Positions 44,395 through 52,035 of a DNA stretch of 64,000 bases are shown here, in pieces (within the stretch, counting starts at the first letter, position 1; every line of letters begins with the position of its first letter). The notes beneath the pieces are model-generated. The model saw only the letters and a program-made list of their open reading frames with translations, was not told where the DNA came from and searched no databases. Both the position numbers and the translations under genes were made by a program. This DNA is from Sulfuritalea sp. (GTDB taxonomy: Bacteria > Pseudomonadota > Gammaproteobacteria > Burkholderiales > Rhodocyclaceae): positions 62,001 to 126,000 of the forward strand of contig JADJVS010000015.1 in the NCBI GenBank assembly GCA_016710465.1. Direction: 5' to 3'.

Positions 44395-44732
44395 TGGCGT
44401 ACACCATCAACGGCGTGGAGAAGGACACCGACGACGACGGCTACCTGCTGGAAGCCGATTTGAGCGATGAGGCCGTGGAGGCCATCGCCGCCGAGCAGGG
44501 CATTGCCTTGACCGACGATCACCGGGCGATCATCAGTTTCCTGCGCCGCAAGTACCAGGAAGACGGCCACACACCGAACCTGCGCAACATGATGAAGATG
44601 CTGGAGGAGGAGGAAGTCATCGCCGACGTCTCCAGCGCCCGCCTGTTCGAACTGTTTCCCGACGGCGGCGCCGCCAAGCAGGGCGTCAAGATCGCCGGCC
44701 TGACCAAGCCGTTTGGCAAGGGAGGGTATTAG
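44394..44732 (+). CDS. DsrC/TusE-family protein lacking all cysteines
   Basis: A 112-residue paralogue of DsrC with the full fold (GYLLEADLSDEAVEAIAAEQ, FLRRKYQEDGHTPNLRNMM, KIAGLTKPFGKGGY). Where DsrC has AKQACKIAG it reads AKQGVKIAG, and the C-terminal penultimate Cys is replaced (FGKGGY). It contains no cysteine at all, so it cannot carry sulfur. Cysteine-less members of the family (RspA type) are thought to be regulatory. It is joined to the tandem TusA gene. Confidence 0.9.
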   Translation: MAYTINGVEKDTDDDGYLLEADLSDEAVEAIAAEQGIALTDDHRAIISFLRRKYQEDGHTPNLRNMMKMLEEEEVIADVSSARLFELFPDGGAAKQGVKIAGLTKPFGKGGY

Positions 44733-44772
44733 CCGTGTGCTTCCCAGGTCTTGCGACTGGCGCGAATCGGAT

Positions 44773-44835
44773 CGTCGTCCCGGCGAAAGCCGGGACCCAG
44801 AGTCTTGCTGGATTCCGGCTTTCGCCGGAATGACG
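44773..44835. repeat. REP-like palindromic pair downstream of the DsrC paralogue
   Basis: Inverted arms: left CGTCGTCCCGGCGAAAGCCG plus GGACCCAG, right CTGGATTCCGGCTTTCGCCG plus GAATGACG, with a 7-bp gap. Same family as at 4673, 23202 and 62568. It sits between the DsrC-like gene and the next unknown gene. Confidence 0.85.
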
Positions 44836-44888
44836 GATCGGAAGCCTTGCGCTTCCGTCTATTCACAGCACACTACTACTGGCGCCCC

Positions 44889-45494
44889 ATGGCACTGCGC
44901 ATCCGCAACAGCTTCCACTCCGGCCGGCCGCGCGGCATGGCCGAGCATGCCAGCGTGATTGCCATGCTGGCCTGGAAGCTGGGACAGGAATCGATCACGC
45001 GCATGCGTCAGGCGGATTACGACATCGAGGTCGGTCGCGGCTGGTTCGATTTCGTCTGCGAGTATTTGGTGTTCCTCGCGCTCGCGGCCGATCGCATTGC
45101 CCATGACGATCTGGAACCCGAGCCGCGCGCCGAGTTCACCGTGGCTTTGGTAACGCGCCTGGCAGAGATGGTCGAGGAGGCGCGCGAGGCCTTGCTGCCC
45201 GATCTGGCACCCGGCCAGGCCGGGCGAAATTTCCTGGAGCTGTACAACCGGCGCAGCGATGAGTACGCCGATTTCGGCTTCGACGCCTCTGGCCCGGATT
45301 TCGGCTTTCGCCGCTGCTTTGCGGCCTGCGTCAAGGACACCCTGCCGGAGAAGGACAGGCTCTGGGCCGTCGATCAGGTAATGGAGATCGAGTCGCCCGA
45401 GGCCATCAAGACACTGCAAAAAACGCTCTCCGGCTTGTTCCATCCCGAGTCGGTCAAGAGTCGGCGCCCAGGACACGGCGTCAGCGGTGAGTAA
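44889..45494 (+). CDS. hypothetical helical protein
   Basis: A 201-residue, mostly helical protein of unknown family (SVIAMLAWKLGQESITRMRQ, EYLVFLALAADRIAHDDLEP). The ATG at 44889 is preferred because earlier codons lie in the REP-like pair. The last residues (SRRPGHGVSGE) and the stop derive from a dispersed-repeat copy at 45457. The end overlaps the GTG start of the TauD-like gene, so the insertion may have replaced the original C-terminus. No function can be assigned. Confidence 0.7.
   Translation: MALRIRNSFHSGRPRGMAEHASVIAMLAWKLGQESITRMRQADYDIEVGRGWFDFVCEYLVFLALAADRIAHDDLEPEPRAEFTVALVTRLAEMVEEAREALLPDLAPGQAGRNFLELYNRRSDEYADFGFDASGPDFGFRRCFAACVKDTLPEKDRLWAVDQVMEIESPEAIKTLQKTLSGLFHPESVKSRRPGHGVSGE
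45457..45483 (+). repeat. dispersed 27-bp element, copy 7 (3' end of unknown gene)
   Basis: This reads AGAGTCGGCGCCCAGGACAC plus GGCG. It encodes the last residues of the upstream gene in the SRRxxHG frame and ends four bases before the GTG start of the next gene. Confidence 0.7.
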
Positions 45495-46389
45495 TCCTTT
45501 CGACCTGGCGGATACCGCCGCCTATGCCGCCTGGCGTGAGCGCAAGCTCGACACCGCGCCGCGCCGCATTGAAGACATCGTGGTGCCGCTGAACGATCCG
45601 CGTCGGCTGACGGTGGACGAGCGCGCCGCCTTGCTCGATCACTGCGCCAACGCCAACATGGCGATCTACACCAGCAATACGGTGGCTGATGCCGACAAGG
45701 AAATCCCGCGCCAATTGGGCCGCCAGCTTGGCCTGAACCGGCTCGACAGCCACTGGCTCACCGATGATGACGCCATATCGCCGATCTCGGTGCGCGGCGC
45801 CGAGGTGCGTGGTGAGCGGCGCGAGTTCATCCCCTATACCGACAAGCCGATCCGCTGGCATACCGACGGCTACTACAACACCGCGGACCGCACGGTGCGC
45901 GGCCTGATCCTGCATTGCGTGCAAAGCGCGGCCAGTGGCGGCGACAATCAGTTGCTCGATCACGAGATCGCCTACATCCTGCTGCGCGACGAAAGCCCGG
46001 AACATATCCGCGCCTTGTCGCGCGACGATGCGATGACCATTCCGGCGCGCATGGACGACACGGGCGTGGCCCGCGCGGCCCAGCCCGGGCCGGTATTCTC
46101 GATTGACGGCAAGGGCTTCCTGCACATGCGCTATACGGCGCGAACCATCAGCATCGAGTGGTGTGGCGACGCGGCAACCGCGGCGGCGATTGATGCCCTG
46201 GCGCGCATCCTGGCCAAGCCAACACCCTGGACCCTGCGCGGACGGCTGGAACCCGGCATGGGCCTGGTCTGCAACAACGTGCTGCACGATCGTTCGGGCT
46301 TCACCGAAACGGCCGAGCGCCGCCGCCTGCTTTACCGCGCGCGCTACCACGAGCGCGTTGCGGAAACTACGGTGACGGCTCCGGCCTGA
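45487..46389 (+). CDS. TauD/TfdA-family Fe(II)/2-oxoglutarate dioxygenase-like protein
   Basis: A 300-residue protein with the iron-binding HxD of this superfamily (His125 and Asp127 in RWHTDGYY) and the distal His in NNVLHDRSGF near 265. It starts at GTG 45487. Such enzymes hydroxylate or desulfonate small substrates; because it lies in a sulfur module, a sulfonate substrate is conceivable but not shown. Confidence 0.85.
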   Translation: MSNPFDLADTAAYAAWRERKLDTAPRRIEDIVVPLNDPRRLTVDERAALLDHCANANMAIYTSNTVADADKEIPRQLGRQLGLNRLDSHWLTDDDAISPISVRGAEVRGERREFIPYTDKPIRWHTDGYYNTADRTVRGLILHCVQSAASGGDNQLLDHEIAYILLRDESPEHIRALSRDDAMTIPARMDDTGVARAAQPGPVFSIDGKGFLHMRYTARTISIEWCGDAATAAAIDALARILAKPTPWTLRGRLEPGMGLVCNNVLHDRSGFTETAERRRLLYRARYHERVAETTVTAPA

Positions 46390-46428
46390 GCGGCTCGTAT
46401 AATCGGCCGAATTTCCGAGGCCGTCGAC

Positions 46429-47295
46429 GTGAGTGAACTGACTCCCGAACTGGAGCGCAAGCTGGGCATGGCTGTTGAACGCATGCCGGCCTTCCCGCGC
46501 AGTGTGCAGCGGGTTCTCGAACTCACGCGCAACATCAATTGCCTGCCCAAGGAAATTGTTTCCGTGATCGAAAAAGATCCGGTGATGACCATGAAGATTT
46601 TCAAGGTCATCAATTCGGCCTACTACGGCCTGCCCAACAAGATCACCTCGGTTGGTCAGTCGGTGGTCTATCTTGGCATCAACACCATCAAGAACCTGGC
46701 GCTGGGTTTTGCCGCCGTCGGCATCCTGCCGCGCACCATGCCCGGCGGTTTCGACGTACAGGGCTACCTGCTGCATTCGCTGGTCGTCGCCGGCGTCGCG
46801 CGCCAGTTGGGTGTCCAGTTCGCCAAGGCCGAGGCCGATCCGGGCGATTGCTATGTCGCCGGGTTGCTGCACGACTTCGGCAAGATCGTGCTGGCGCAGT
46901 TCATGCCGGCCGAGTTTCATCAGGCGGTGGCCTACGCCGCCGAGAAGCATGTTCCGCTGCACGAGGCCGAAAATTGGGTCATCGGCGCCAATCACGGCGT
47001 TGTTGGCGCCATGCTGGCCAGTCGCTGGACCTTTCCCGTGGAATTGGTGGACTGCATCCGCGACCATCACGTTCCGGCGGCGGCGCCCACGGCGCTGATG
47101 GATTGCCTGCGCACCGCCGATCAGATCGTGCGCCTGCACGCGATCGGCAACAGCGGCAATCCCTGGCGCGAGAACGAAGCGCCGGCGGCGCCGGATCGCT
47201 TCGGCGATGACCTCGATGCCTTGGTTGAGCAAATCGGCTCGCTCGACAGGATCGTCGCCGAGGCCATGTCTTTCGCCCAGGTGGCGCACGAATAG
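46429..47295 (+). CDS. HDOD-domain signalling protein
   Basis: A 288-residue single HDOD domain (AVERMPAFPRSVQRVLELTR, VIEKDPVMTMKIFKVINSAY). An intact HD pair occurs in LLHDFGKI and further His in DHHVPA, so residual phosphohydrolase function is possible. HDOD proteins usually regulate signalling or motility. It starts at GTG 46429. It is followed 5 bp later by the MBL gene. Confidence 0.88.
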   Translation: MSELTPELERKLGMAVERMPAFPRSVQRVLELTRNINCLPKEIVSVIEKDPVMTMKIFKVINSAYYGLPNKITSVGQSVVYLGINTIKNLALGFAAVGILPRTMPGGFDVQGYLLHSLVVAGVARQLGVQFAKAEADPGDCYVAGLLHDFGKIVLAQFMPAEFHQAVAYAAEKHVPLHEAENWVIGANHGVVGAMLASRWTFPVELVDCIRDHHVPAAAPTALMDCLRTADQIVRLHAIGNSGNPWRENEAPAAPDRFGDDLDALVEQIGSLDRIVAEAMSFAQVAHE

Positions 47296-47300
47296 GGGCG

Positions 47301-48200
47301 ATGATGAAAGTGCGTTTCTGGGGAGTACGTGGTTCGATTGCCTCGCCGGGGCCGCATACCGTGCGCCATGGCGGCAACACGACCTGCATCGAGGTACGCA
47401 CCGACGACGACAGCCTGATCATCCTCGATGCCGGCACCGGGATATTTCCGCTGGCGCAACAACTGCTGAAACGGATGCCGGTGCAGGCCAACATCTTCAT
47501 GACCCATACGCACTGGGATCACATCCAGGGCCTGCCGTTTTTCACGCCGCTCTATATTCCCGGCAACCAGGTTCGCATCCACGGCGGCTACGACGTCGTT
47601 ACCCGGCGTGGCGTCGAGCAGATCATGGATGTGCAGTTGCAGTACAGCTTCTTCCCCGTGCGCGAAGCGGAAATGAAGGCCGCCATCGATTACCGCGGCG
47701 TGAACGCCGGTGAGCCCATTGTCGTCGGTGATGCCACGGTGACGCCGCTGCTCCTGAATCATCCGGTGGTGAATTTCGGCTATCGCATCGATTGCGGCGG
47801 CAAGTCGGTGTTCTTCACGGGCGACCACGAACCCTGGCCGAACATCTACCATCCGGACGACAACGAGCACGCCGAGTTCCAGCAGATGATCGACCAGCAG
47901 CAGGCCCAACTTGACGCGGCGCTGGCCGGCCTCGATATCCTGATTGCCGATAGCTCCTATACCCTGGCCGAGTATCCGGCCAAGGTCGGCTGGGGCCACG
48001 GCACGCTGGAGGGGAGCATCGCCTGGGGCCGGCGGCTGGGTGTGAAGACGCTGGTGTGCACCCACCACGAGCCCGAACGTGGCGATGACGCGCTGGAGGC
48101 CGTGTTTGCAGACGCGCTAGCGGCAGCCGGTCCGCGGGCGGGCGAGCAATGCGACACCGAGTTCCTGCTTTCCCGAGAAGGGCTCGAACTGGTACTTTAG
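47301..48200 (+). CDS. MBL-fold metallo-hydrolase
   Basis: A 299-residue metallo-beta-lactamase fold protein. The metal motif THTHWDHIQG is at about residues 68-77 (His69, His71, Asp73, His74), and further ligands are in TGDHEPW and CTHHEPERGDD. The N-terminus VRFWGVRGSIASPGP is typical of phosphodiesterase-like (PhnP/RNase Z-related) members. It probably forms an operon with the HDOD gene. Confidence 0.9.
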   Translation: MMKVRFWGVRGSIASPGPHTVRHGGNTTCIEVRTDDDSLIILDAGTGIFPLAQQLLKRMPVQANIFMTHTHWDHIQGLPFFTPLYIPGNQVRIHGGYDVVTRRGVEQIMDVQLQYSFFPVREAEMKAAIDYRGVNAGEPIVVGDATVTPLLLNHPVVNFGYRIDCGGKSVFFTGDHEPWPNIYHPDDNEHAEFQQMIDQQQAQLDAALAGLDILIADSSYTLAEYPAKVGWGHGTLEGSIAWGRRLGVKTLVCTHHEPERGDDALEAVFADALAAAGPRAGEQCDTEFLLSREGLELVL

Positions 48201-48230
48201 GGTCGCGCCGGCAAATGCTTCAGGTTTCAA

Positions 48231-48286
48231 TTGACAGGGTTTAAGTGATACACTATTATTCTTTGACAGAATAATAAATGTATCAC
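48231..48286 (+). promoter_or_regulatory. paa promoter with overlapping long palindrome
   Basis: A perfect TTGACA (48231-48236) is followed after 17 bp by TATTAT (48254-48259), a near-consensus sigma-70 promoter. A long imperfect palindrome spans 48245-48286: GTGATACACTATTATTCT, then a TTGAC loop, then AGAATAATAAATGTATCAC with one extra base. It covers the -10 and the likely start site, the layout for repression by a TetR-type regulator such as PaaR. The regulator gene is not in this window. Confidence 0.8.
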
Positions 48287-48348
48287 GTTTGCCGGGTGCA
48301 GCCAGCCGGCAAGCGTCCCCGCAATAGTGGCAGCCTGAAGGAAAGATC

Positions 48349-49353
48349 ATGTACACCCAAGCCATGGACACCCTGCGCGAGGAGGGGGGCGACAAGCCAC
48401 CCCTGCGCACGGCCGAGGAAGCCCAGCTCCAGCAGCGCTTCGACAACCGCATCGATGCCGGCGAGTTCATCGAAGCCAAGGACTGGATGCCCGAGAACTA
48501 CCGCAAGACCCTGCTGCGCCAGATCAGCCAGCACGCGCATTCCGAGATCGTCGGCATGCTGCCCGAGGGCAACTGGATCACCCGCGCGCCGACCCTGAAG
48601 CGCAAGGCCATCCTGCTGGCCAAGGTGCAGGACGAGGGCGGCCACGGCCTCTACCTCTACGCCGCGGCCGAGACCCTGGGCACCAGCCGCGACCAGATGC
48701 TCGATGCGCTGCATACCGGCAAGGCCAAGTACAGCTCGATCTTCAACTACCCGACGCTGACCTGGGCTGACGTCGGTGCCATCGGCTGGCTGGTCGACGG
48801 CGCGGCGATCATGAACCAGGTGCCGATCTGCCGCTGCTCCTACGCGCCCTATGCGCGTGCCATGGTGCGCATCTGCCGCGAGGAAAGCTTCCACCAGCGT
48901 CAGGGCTACGACAGCCTGCTGGTGATGATGAAAGAGGGTACCGAGGCGCAGCGCGCGATGGTGCAGGAGGCGGTGAATCGCTGGTGGTGGCCCTGTCTCA
49001 TGATGTTCGGCCCGCCCGACGACCAGAGCCCGAATTCGGCGCAGGGCATGCGCTGGGGCATCAAGCGCGTCAGCAACGACACCCTGCGGCAGAAGTTCGT
49101 CGATGCCGCCATGCAGCAGGCCGAGGTATTGGGCGTGAGCTTCCCCGATCCTGACCTGCGCTGGAACGAGGCAACCGGGCACTGGGACTACGGCAAGATC
49201 GACTGGTCCGAATTCTGGCGCGTGGTCGGCGGCGAAGGCCCCTGCAATCGCGAACGCCTCGCGGCGCGGGTCAAGGCCTGGGAGGAAGGCAAGTGGGTGC
49301 GCGAGGCGGCATTGGCCCATGCGCGGAAATCCGATTTGAAGGAGGCAGCATGA
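48349..49353 (+). CDS. paaA: 1,2-phenylacetyl-CoA epoxidase subunit PaaA
   Basis: A 334-residue catalytic subunit of the ring-1,2-phenylacetyl-CoA epoxidase, a di-iron multicomponent oxygenase. The iron ligand motifs of the ferritin-like fold are visible (ILLAKVQDEGGHGLYLYAAA, ICREESFHQRQGYDS). An AAGGAAAG ribosome binding site precedes the ATG. The stop overlaps paaB by 4 bp. Confidence 0.95.
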   Translation: MYTQAMDTLREEGGDKPPLRTAEEAQLQQRFDNRIDAGEFIEAKDWMPENYRKTLLRQISQHAHSEIVGMLPEGNWITRAPTLKRKAILLAKVQDEGGHGLYLYAAAETLGTSRDQMLDALHTGKAKYSSIFNYPTLTWADVGAIGWLVDGAAIMNQVPICRCSYAPYARAMVRICREESFHQRQGYDSLLVMMKEGTEAQRAMVQEAVNRWWWPCLMMFGPPDDQSPNSAQGMRWGIKRVSNDTLRQKFVDAAMQQAEVLGVSFPDPDLRWNEATGHWDYGKIDWSEFWRVVGGEGPCNRERLAARVKAWEEGKWVREAALAHARKSDLKEAA

Positions 49354-49640
49354 GCACAGAAAACGAATGGCCGCTGTGGGAGGTTTTCGTCCGCACCAAG
49401 GCAGGCCTCGACCACAAGCACTGCGGCAGCCTGCACGCCGCCGATCCGAAGATGGCGCTGCAGATGGCGCGCGACGTATACACGCGGCGCCAGGAAGGCA
49501 GCAGCGTCTGGGTGGTGCGCTCCGACCAGATCGTGGCCAGCGACCCGGGCGACAAGGACATGCTGTTCGATCCCGCCGAGGACAAGGTCTATCGCCATCC
49601 CACCTTCTACAAGCTGCCGGATTCGGTAGACCACATGTGA
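49350..49640 (+). CDS. paaB: 1,2-phenylacetyl-CoA epoxidase subunit PaaB
   Basis: A 96-residue structural subunit bridging PaaAC pairs. WPLWEVFVRTKAGLDHKHCG and YTRRQEGSSVWVVRS are typical. GGAGG lies before the ATG at 49350. Confidence 0.95.
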   Translation: MSTENEWPLWEVFVRTKAGLDHKHCGSLHAADPKMALQMARDVYTRRQEGSSVWVVRSDQIVASDPGDKDMLFDPAEDKVYRHPTFYKLPDSVDHM

Positions 49641-49650
49641 GGCGCTGCCG

Positions 49651-50424
49651 ATGATTTCCTCGATCAAGATTCCTGCCGCGCCGGAACTGAGCTATCTGCT
49701 GCGCCTGGCCGACACCTGCCTGATTTCCGGGCAGCGCCTGGGCGAGTGGTGCGGCCATGGGCCCATCCTCGAAGAGGACATCGCCTTGTCCAACCTGGCG
49801 CTCGACCTGATCGGCCAGTCGCGCGCGCTGCTGACCCTGGCGGGCGAGCGCAGTGGGCAGGGCTACGACGAAGACCAGCTCGCCTTCCTGCGCGACGAAG
49901 TCGACTACCGCAATCCGACGCTGGCGGAACTGCCGCGTGGCGATTTCGCTTTCACCGTGTTGCGCAACCTGATGCTGTCGACCTGGCTCAAGCTGATGTG
50001 GGAGCGCCTGCGCGATTCGAGCGACGCCGAACTCACCGCCATCGCCGGCAAGGCGCTGAAGGAAGCGCGCTACCACCAGCAGCACGCCGCCGACTGGGCG
50101 GTGCGCCTGGGCGATGGCACGGAGGAATCACATCGTCGCTGCGAGACCGCGCTGGCCACGCTTTGGCTCTACACGCCGGAACTATTCGAGGATGACTCGG
50201 TGGATGCCGCCGCCACGGCCGCAGGCCTTGGCCCGGCCTGGTCGCAATTGCAGGAGCCCTGGCTGGCAGAGATCGGCGAAGTCCTCGGCGAGGCCAAACT
50301 CGCCGTGCCGCCAGCGCCGACTTTTCGCAGCACGGGTAAACGCGGTCTGCACAGCGAGCACATGGGCTACCTGCTGGCCGAGATGCAGTATTTGCAGCGC
50401 GCCTACCCCGGAGGCGCGTGGTGA
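49651..50424 (+). CDS. paaC: 1,2-phenylacetyl-CoA epoxidase subunit PaaC
   Basis: A 257-residue subunit with a ferritin-like fold that pairs with PaaA but is not itself catalytic. YLLRLADTCLISGQRLGEWC and ARYHQQHAADWAVRLGDGT are characteristic. Near the C-terminus AVPPAPTF is encoded by the dispersed 27-bp repeat, just before the conserved HSEHMGYLLAEMQ motif. Confidence 0.94.
   Translation: MISSIKIPAAPELSYLLRLADTCLISGQRLGEWCGHGPILEEDIALSNLALDLIGQSRALLTLAGERSGQGYDEDQLAFLRDEVDYRNPTLAELPRGDFAFTVLRNLMLSTWLKLMWERLRDSSDAELTAIAGKALKEARYHQQHAADWAVRLGDGTEESHRRCETALATLWLYTPELFEDDSVDAAATAAGLGPAWSQLQEPWLAEIGEVLGEAKLAVPPAPTFRSTGKRGLHSEHMGYLLAEMQYLQRAYPGGAW
50298..50324 (-). repeat. dispersed 27-bp element, copy 8 (inside paaC)
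   Basis: The minus strand reads AAAGTCGGCGCTGGCGGCAC plus GGCGAG. It is in frame with paaC as LAVPPAPTF, the same frame used in dsrJ and paaE. Confidence 0.72.
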
Positions 50425-50933
50425 TGGTTGCCGTCGCATCGCGCGCGGAAAGCGCCTGGGCGGCGCTGAACGACGTCCTCGATCCGGAGGTACCGGCACT
50501 GTCCGTGGTCGACCTCGGCCTGGTGCGCGAGGTGATCGAGCATGACGACGGCCTGGAGATCGTGCTGACGCCGACCTACAGCGGCTGCCCGGCCACCGAG
50601 GTGATAGAGCAGAGCGTGCTCGATGCCATCGATGCCGCCGGCCTTGGCCCTGCGCGCGTCACCCTGCGCCGGGCGCCCGCCTGGAGCAGCGACTGGATCA
50701 GCGCCGAGGGCCGCCGCAAGCTGCTCGACTACGGCATCGCGCCGCCCGGCCCGGTGGCCGCCGACGGCGCCATGCCCATCCGCATCGTCGGCCGCCGTGC
50801 CGCCGCCGTGCCCTGTCCGCGCTGCGGCAGCGAGCACACCGAGCGGCTGTCCGCCTTCGGTTCCACGGCTTGCAAATCCCTGCACCGCTGCCTTGACTGC
50901 CGCGAGCCCTTCGAACATTTCAAGCCCATATGA
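50424..50933 (+). CDS. paaD: phenylacetate degradation protein PaaD (MIP18-like)
   Basis: A 169-residue protein related to Fe-S assembly (DUF59/MIP18) factors and needed for the epoxidase in vivo. DVLDPEVPALSVVDLGLVR is the family start. The C-terminus has a four-cysteine element (CPRCGSEH, CKSLHRCLDC). Starts at 50418, 50421 (GTG) or 50424 (ATG) are possible; ATG has the best spacing to GGAGG at 50410. Confidence 0.9.
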   Translation: MVAVASRAESAWAALNDVLDPEVPALSVVDLGLVREVIEHDDGLEIVLTPTYSGCPATEVIEQSVLDAIDAAGLGPARVTLRRAPAWSSDWISAEGRRKLLDYGIAPPGPVAADGAMPIRIVGRRAAAVPCPRCGSEHTERLSAFGSTACKSLHRCLDCREPFEHFKPI

Positions 50934-52015
50934 GCACTCTTTTTCACGACCTGCGGGTCAAATCCATCGAACCCGATACCGCCGAGGCCAGCATCCTGAG
51001 CTTCGAGGTGCCGCCCGCACTGCGCGAGACCTTTGGCTTCACCCAGGGCCAGTACCTGACGCTGCGCGCGACCATAGACGGCCAGGACCTGCGCCGCTCG
51101 TATTCCATCTGCGCCGGCGTCGATGATGGCGAGTTGCGCGTCGGCGTGCGCCGCGTCAGGGGCGGCGCCTTTTCCAACTGGATCAACGAATCCGTGCGCC
51201 CCGGCGACACGATCAGCGTCATGGCGCCGCAGGGCCGCTTCTTCGTCCCCATCGAGCCGAGTGCGAAGCGCCATCATCTCGGCATCGCCGGCGGCAGCGG
51301 CATCACGCCCATCCTCTCGATCATGAAGACGGTGCTGGCACGCGAACCACTTTCCCGCTTCACGCTGATCTATGGCAACCGCATGCTGCGCTCGACCATG
51401 TTCAAGGAAGAGCTGGAAGACCTGAAGAACCGCTACATGACGCGGCTGTCGCTGCAGCATGTGTTTTCCGACGAGCCGACCGATTCGCCGCTCAACATGG
51501 GTCTCATGAACCGCGACAAGATCGGCGAGTTCCTTGCCGCCGTGGTGCCGGCGCCGACTCTTGACCATGTCTATGTCTGTGGTCCCTTCCAGATGAACGA
51601 CGAGGCCGAAGCCGCGCTGCTGGCGGCCGGCGTGCCGGAATCGGCGATCCATATCGAGCGCTTCGGTGTCGCGCTTCCTGCCGGCGCGCCGGTCGGTGCC
51701 GTGGTGCATGAAGCCCGGCCGGGCGATGCCGAACAGGCCAGGGTGGTCATCATCCGCGACGGCATGCGGCGCGAGATCGACTTCCGCAAGGATCAGCCGA
51801 GCATCCTTGACGCGGCGTCGGCCGCCGGCCTGGAAGTGCCGTTTTCGTGCACCTCGGGCGTGTGCGGTACCTGCCGCTGCAAGGTGATGGAGGGCGAGGT
51901 GCGCATGGAGCGCAACTTCGCGCTGGACAAGGCCGAGGTCGCCAATGGCTTCGTGCTGGCCTGCCAGGCGCATCCGCTGACCGAACGCGTGGTGCTGTCC
52001 TTCGACGAGCGGTAG
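50930..52015 (+). CDS. paaE: 1,2-phenylacetyl-CoA epoxidase reductase PaaE
   Basis: A 361-residue reductase with an FNR-type FAD/NAD(P) part (RRSYSICAG, GIAGGSGITPILSIMKT) and a C-terminal plant-type 2Fe-2S ferredoxin (CTSGVCGTCRCKVMEG plus a distal Cys in ACQAH). It supplies electrons to PaaAC. The repeat copy at 51535 encodes VVPAPTL in the linker before VYVCGPFQM. It overlaps paaD by ATGA and ends the operon. Confidence 0.95.
   Translation: MSTLFHDLRVKSIEPDTAEASILSFEVPPALRETFGFTQGQYLTLRATIDGQDLRRSYSICAGVDDGELRVGVRRVRGGAFSNWINESVRPGDTISVMAPQGRFFVPIEPSAKRHHLGIAGGSGITPILSIMKTVLAREPLSRFTLIYGNRMLRSTMFKEELEDLKNRYMTRLSLQHVFSDEPTDSPLNMGLMNRDKIGEFLAAVVPAPTLDHVYVCGPFQMNDEAEAALLAAGVPESAIHIERFGVALPAGAPVGAVVHEARPGDAEQARVVIIRDGMRREIDFRKDQPSILDAASAAGLEVPFSCTSGVCGTCRCKVMEGEVRMERNFALDKAEVANGFVLACQAHPLTERVVLSFDER
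51535..51561 (-). repeat. dispersed 27-bp element, copy 9 (inside paaE)
   Basis: The minus strand reads AGAGTCGGCGCCGGCACCAC plus GGCGG. About 21 of 27 positions match. In frame it is AAVVPAPTL. Confidence 0.6.
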
Positions 52016-52035
52016 TTCCGGCCGCCGCCCCTGGC

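Noticed and set aside
43000..45000. Search for a CRISPR array near the Cas6-like gene
   Set aside because: No regularly spaced direct repeats are present; the only repeats are the REP-like pair at 44773-44835, an inverted pair without spacers.
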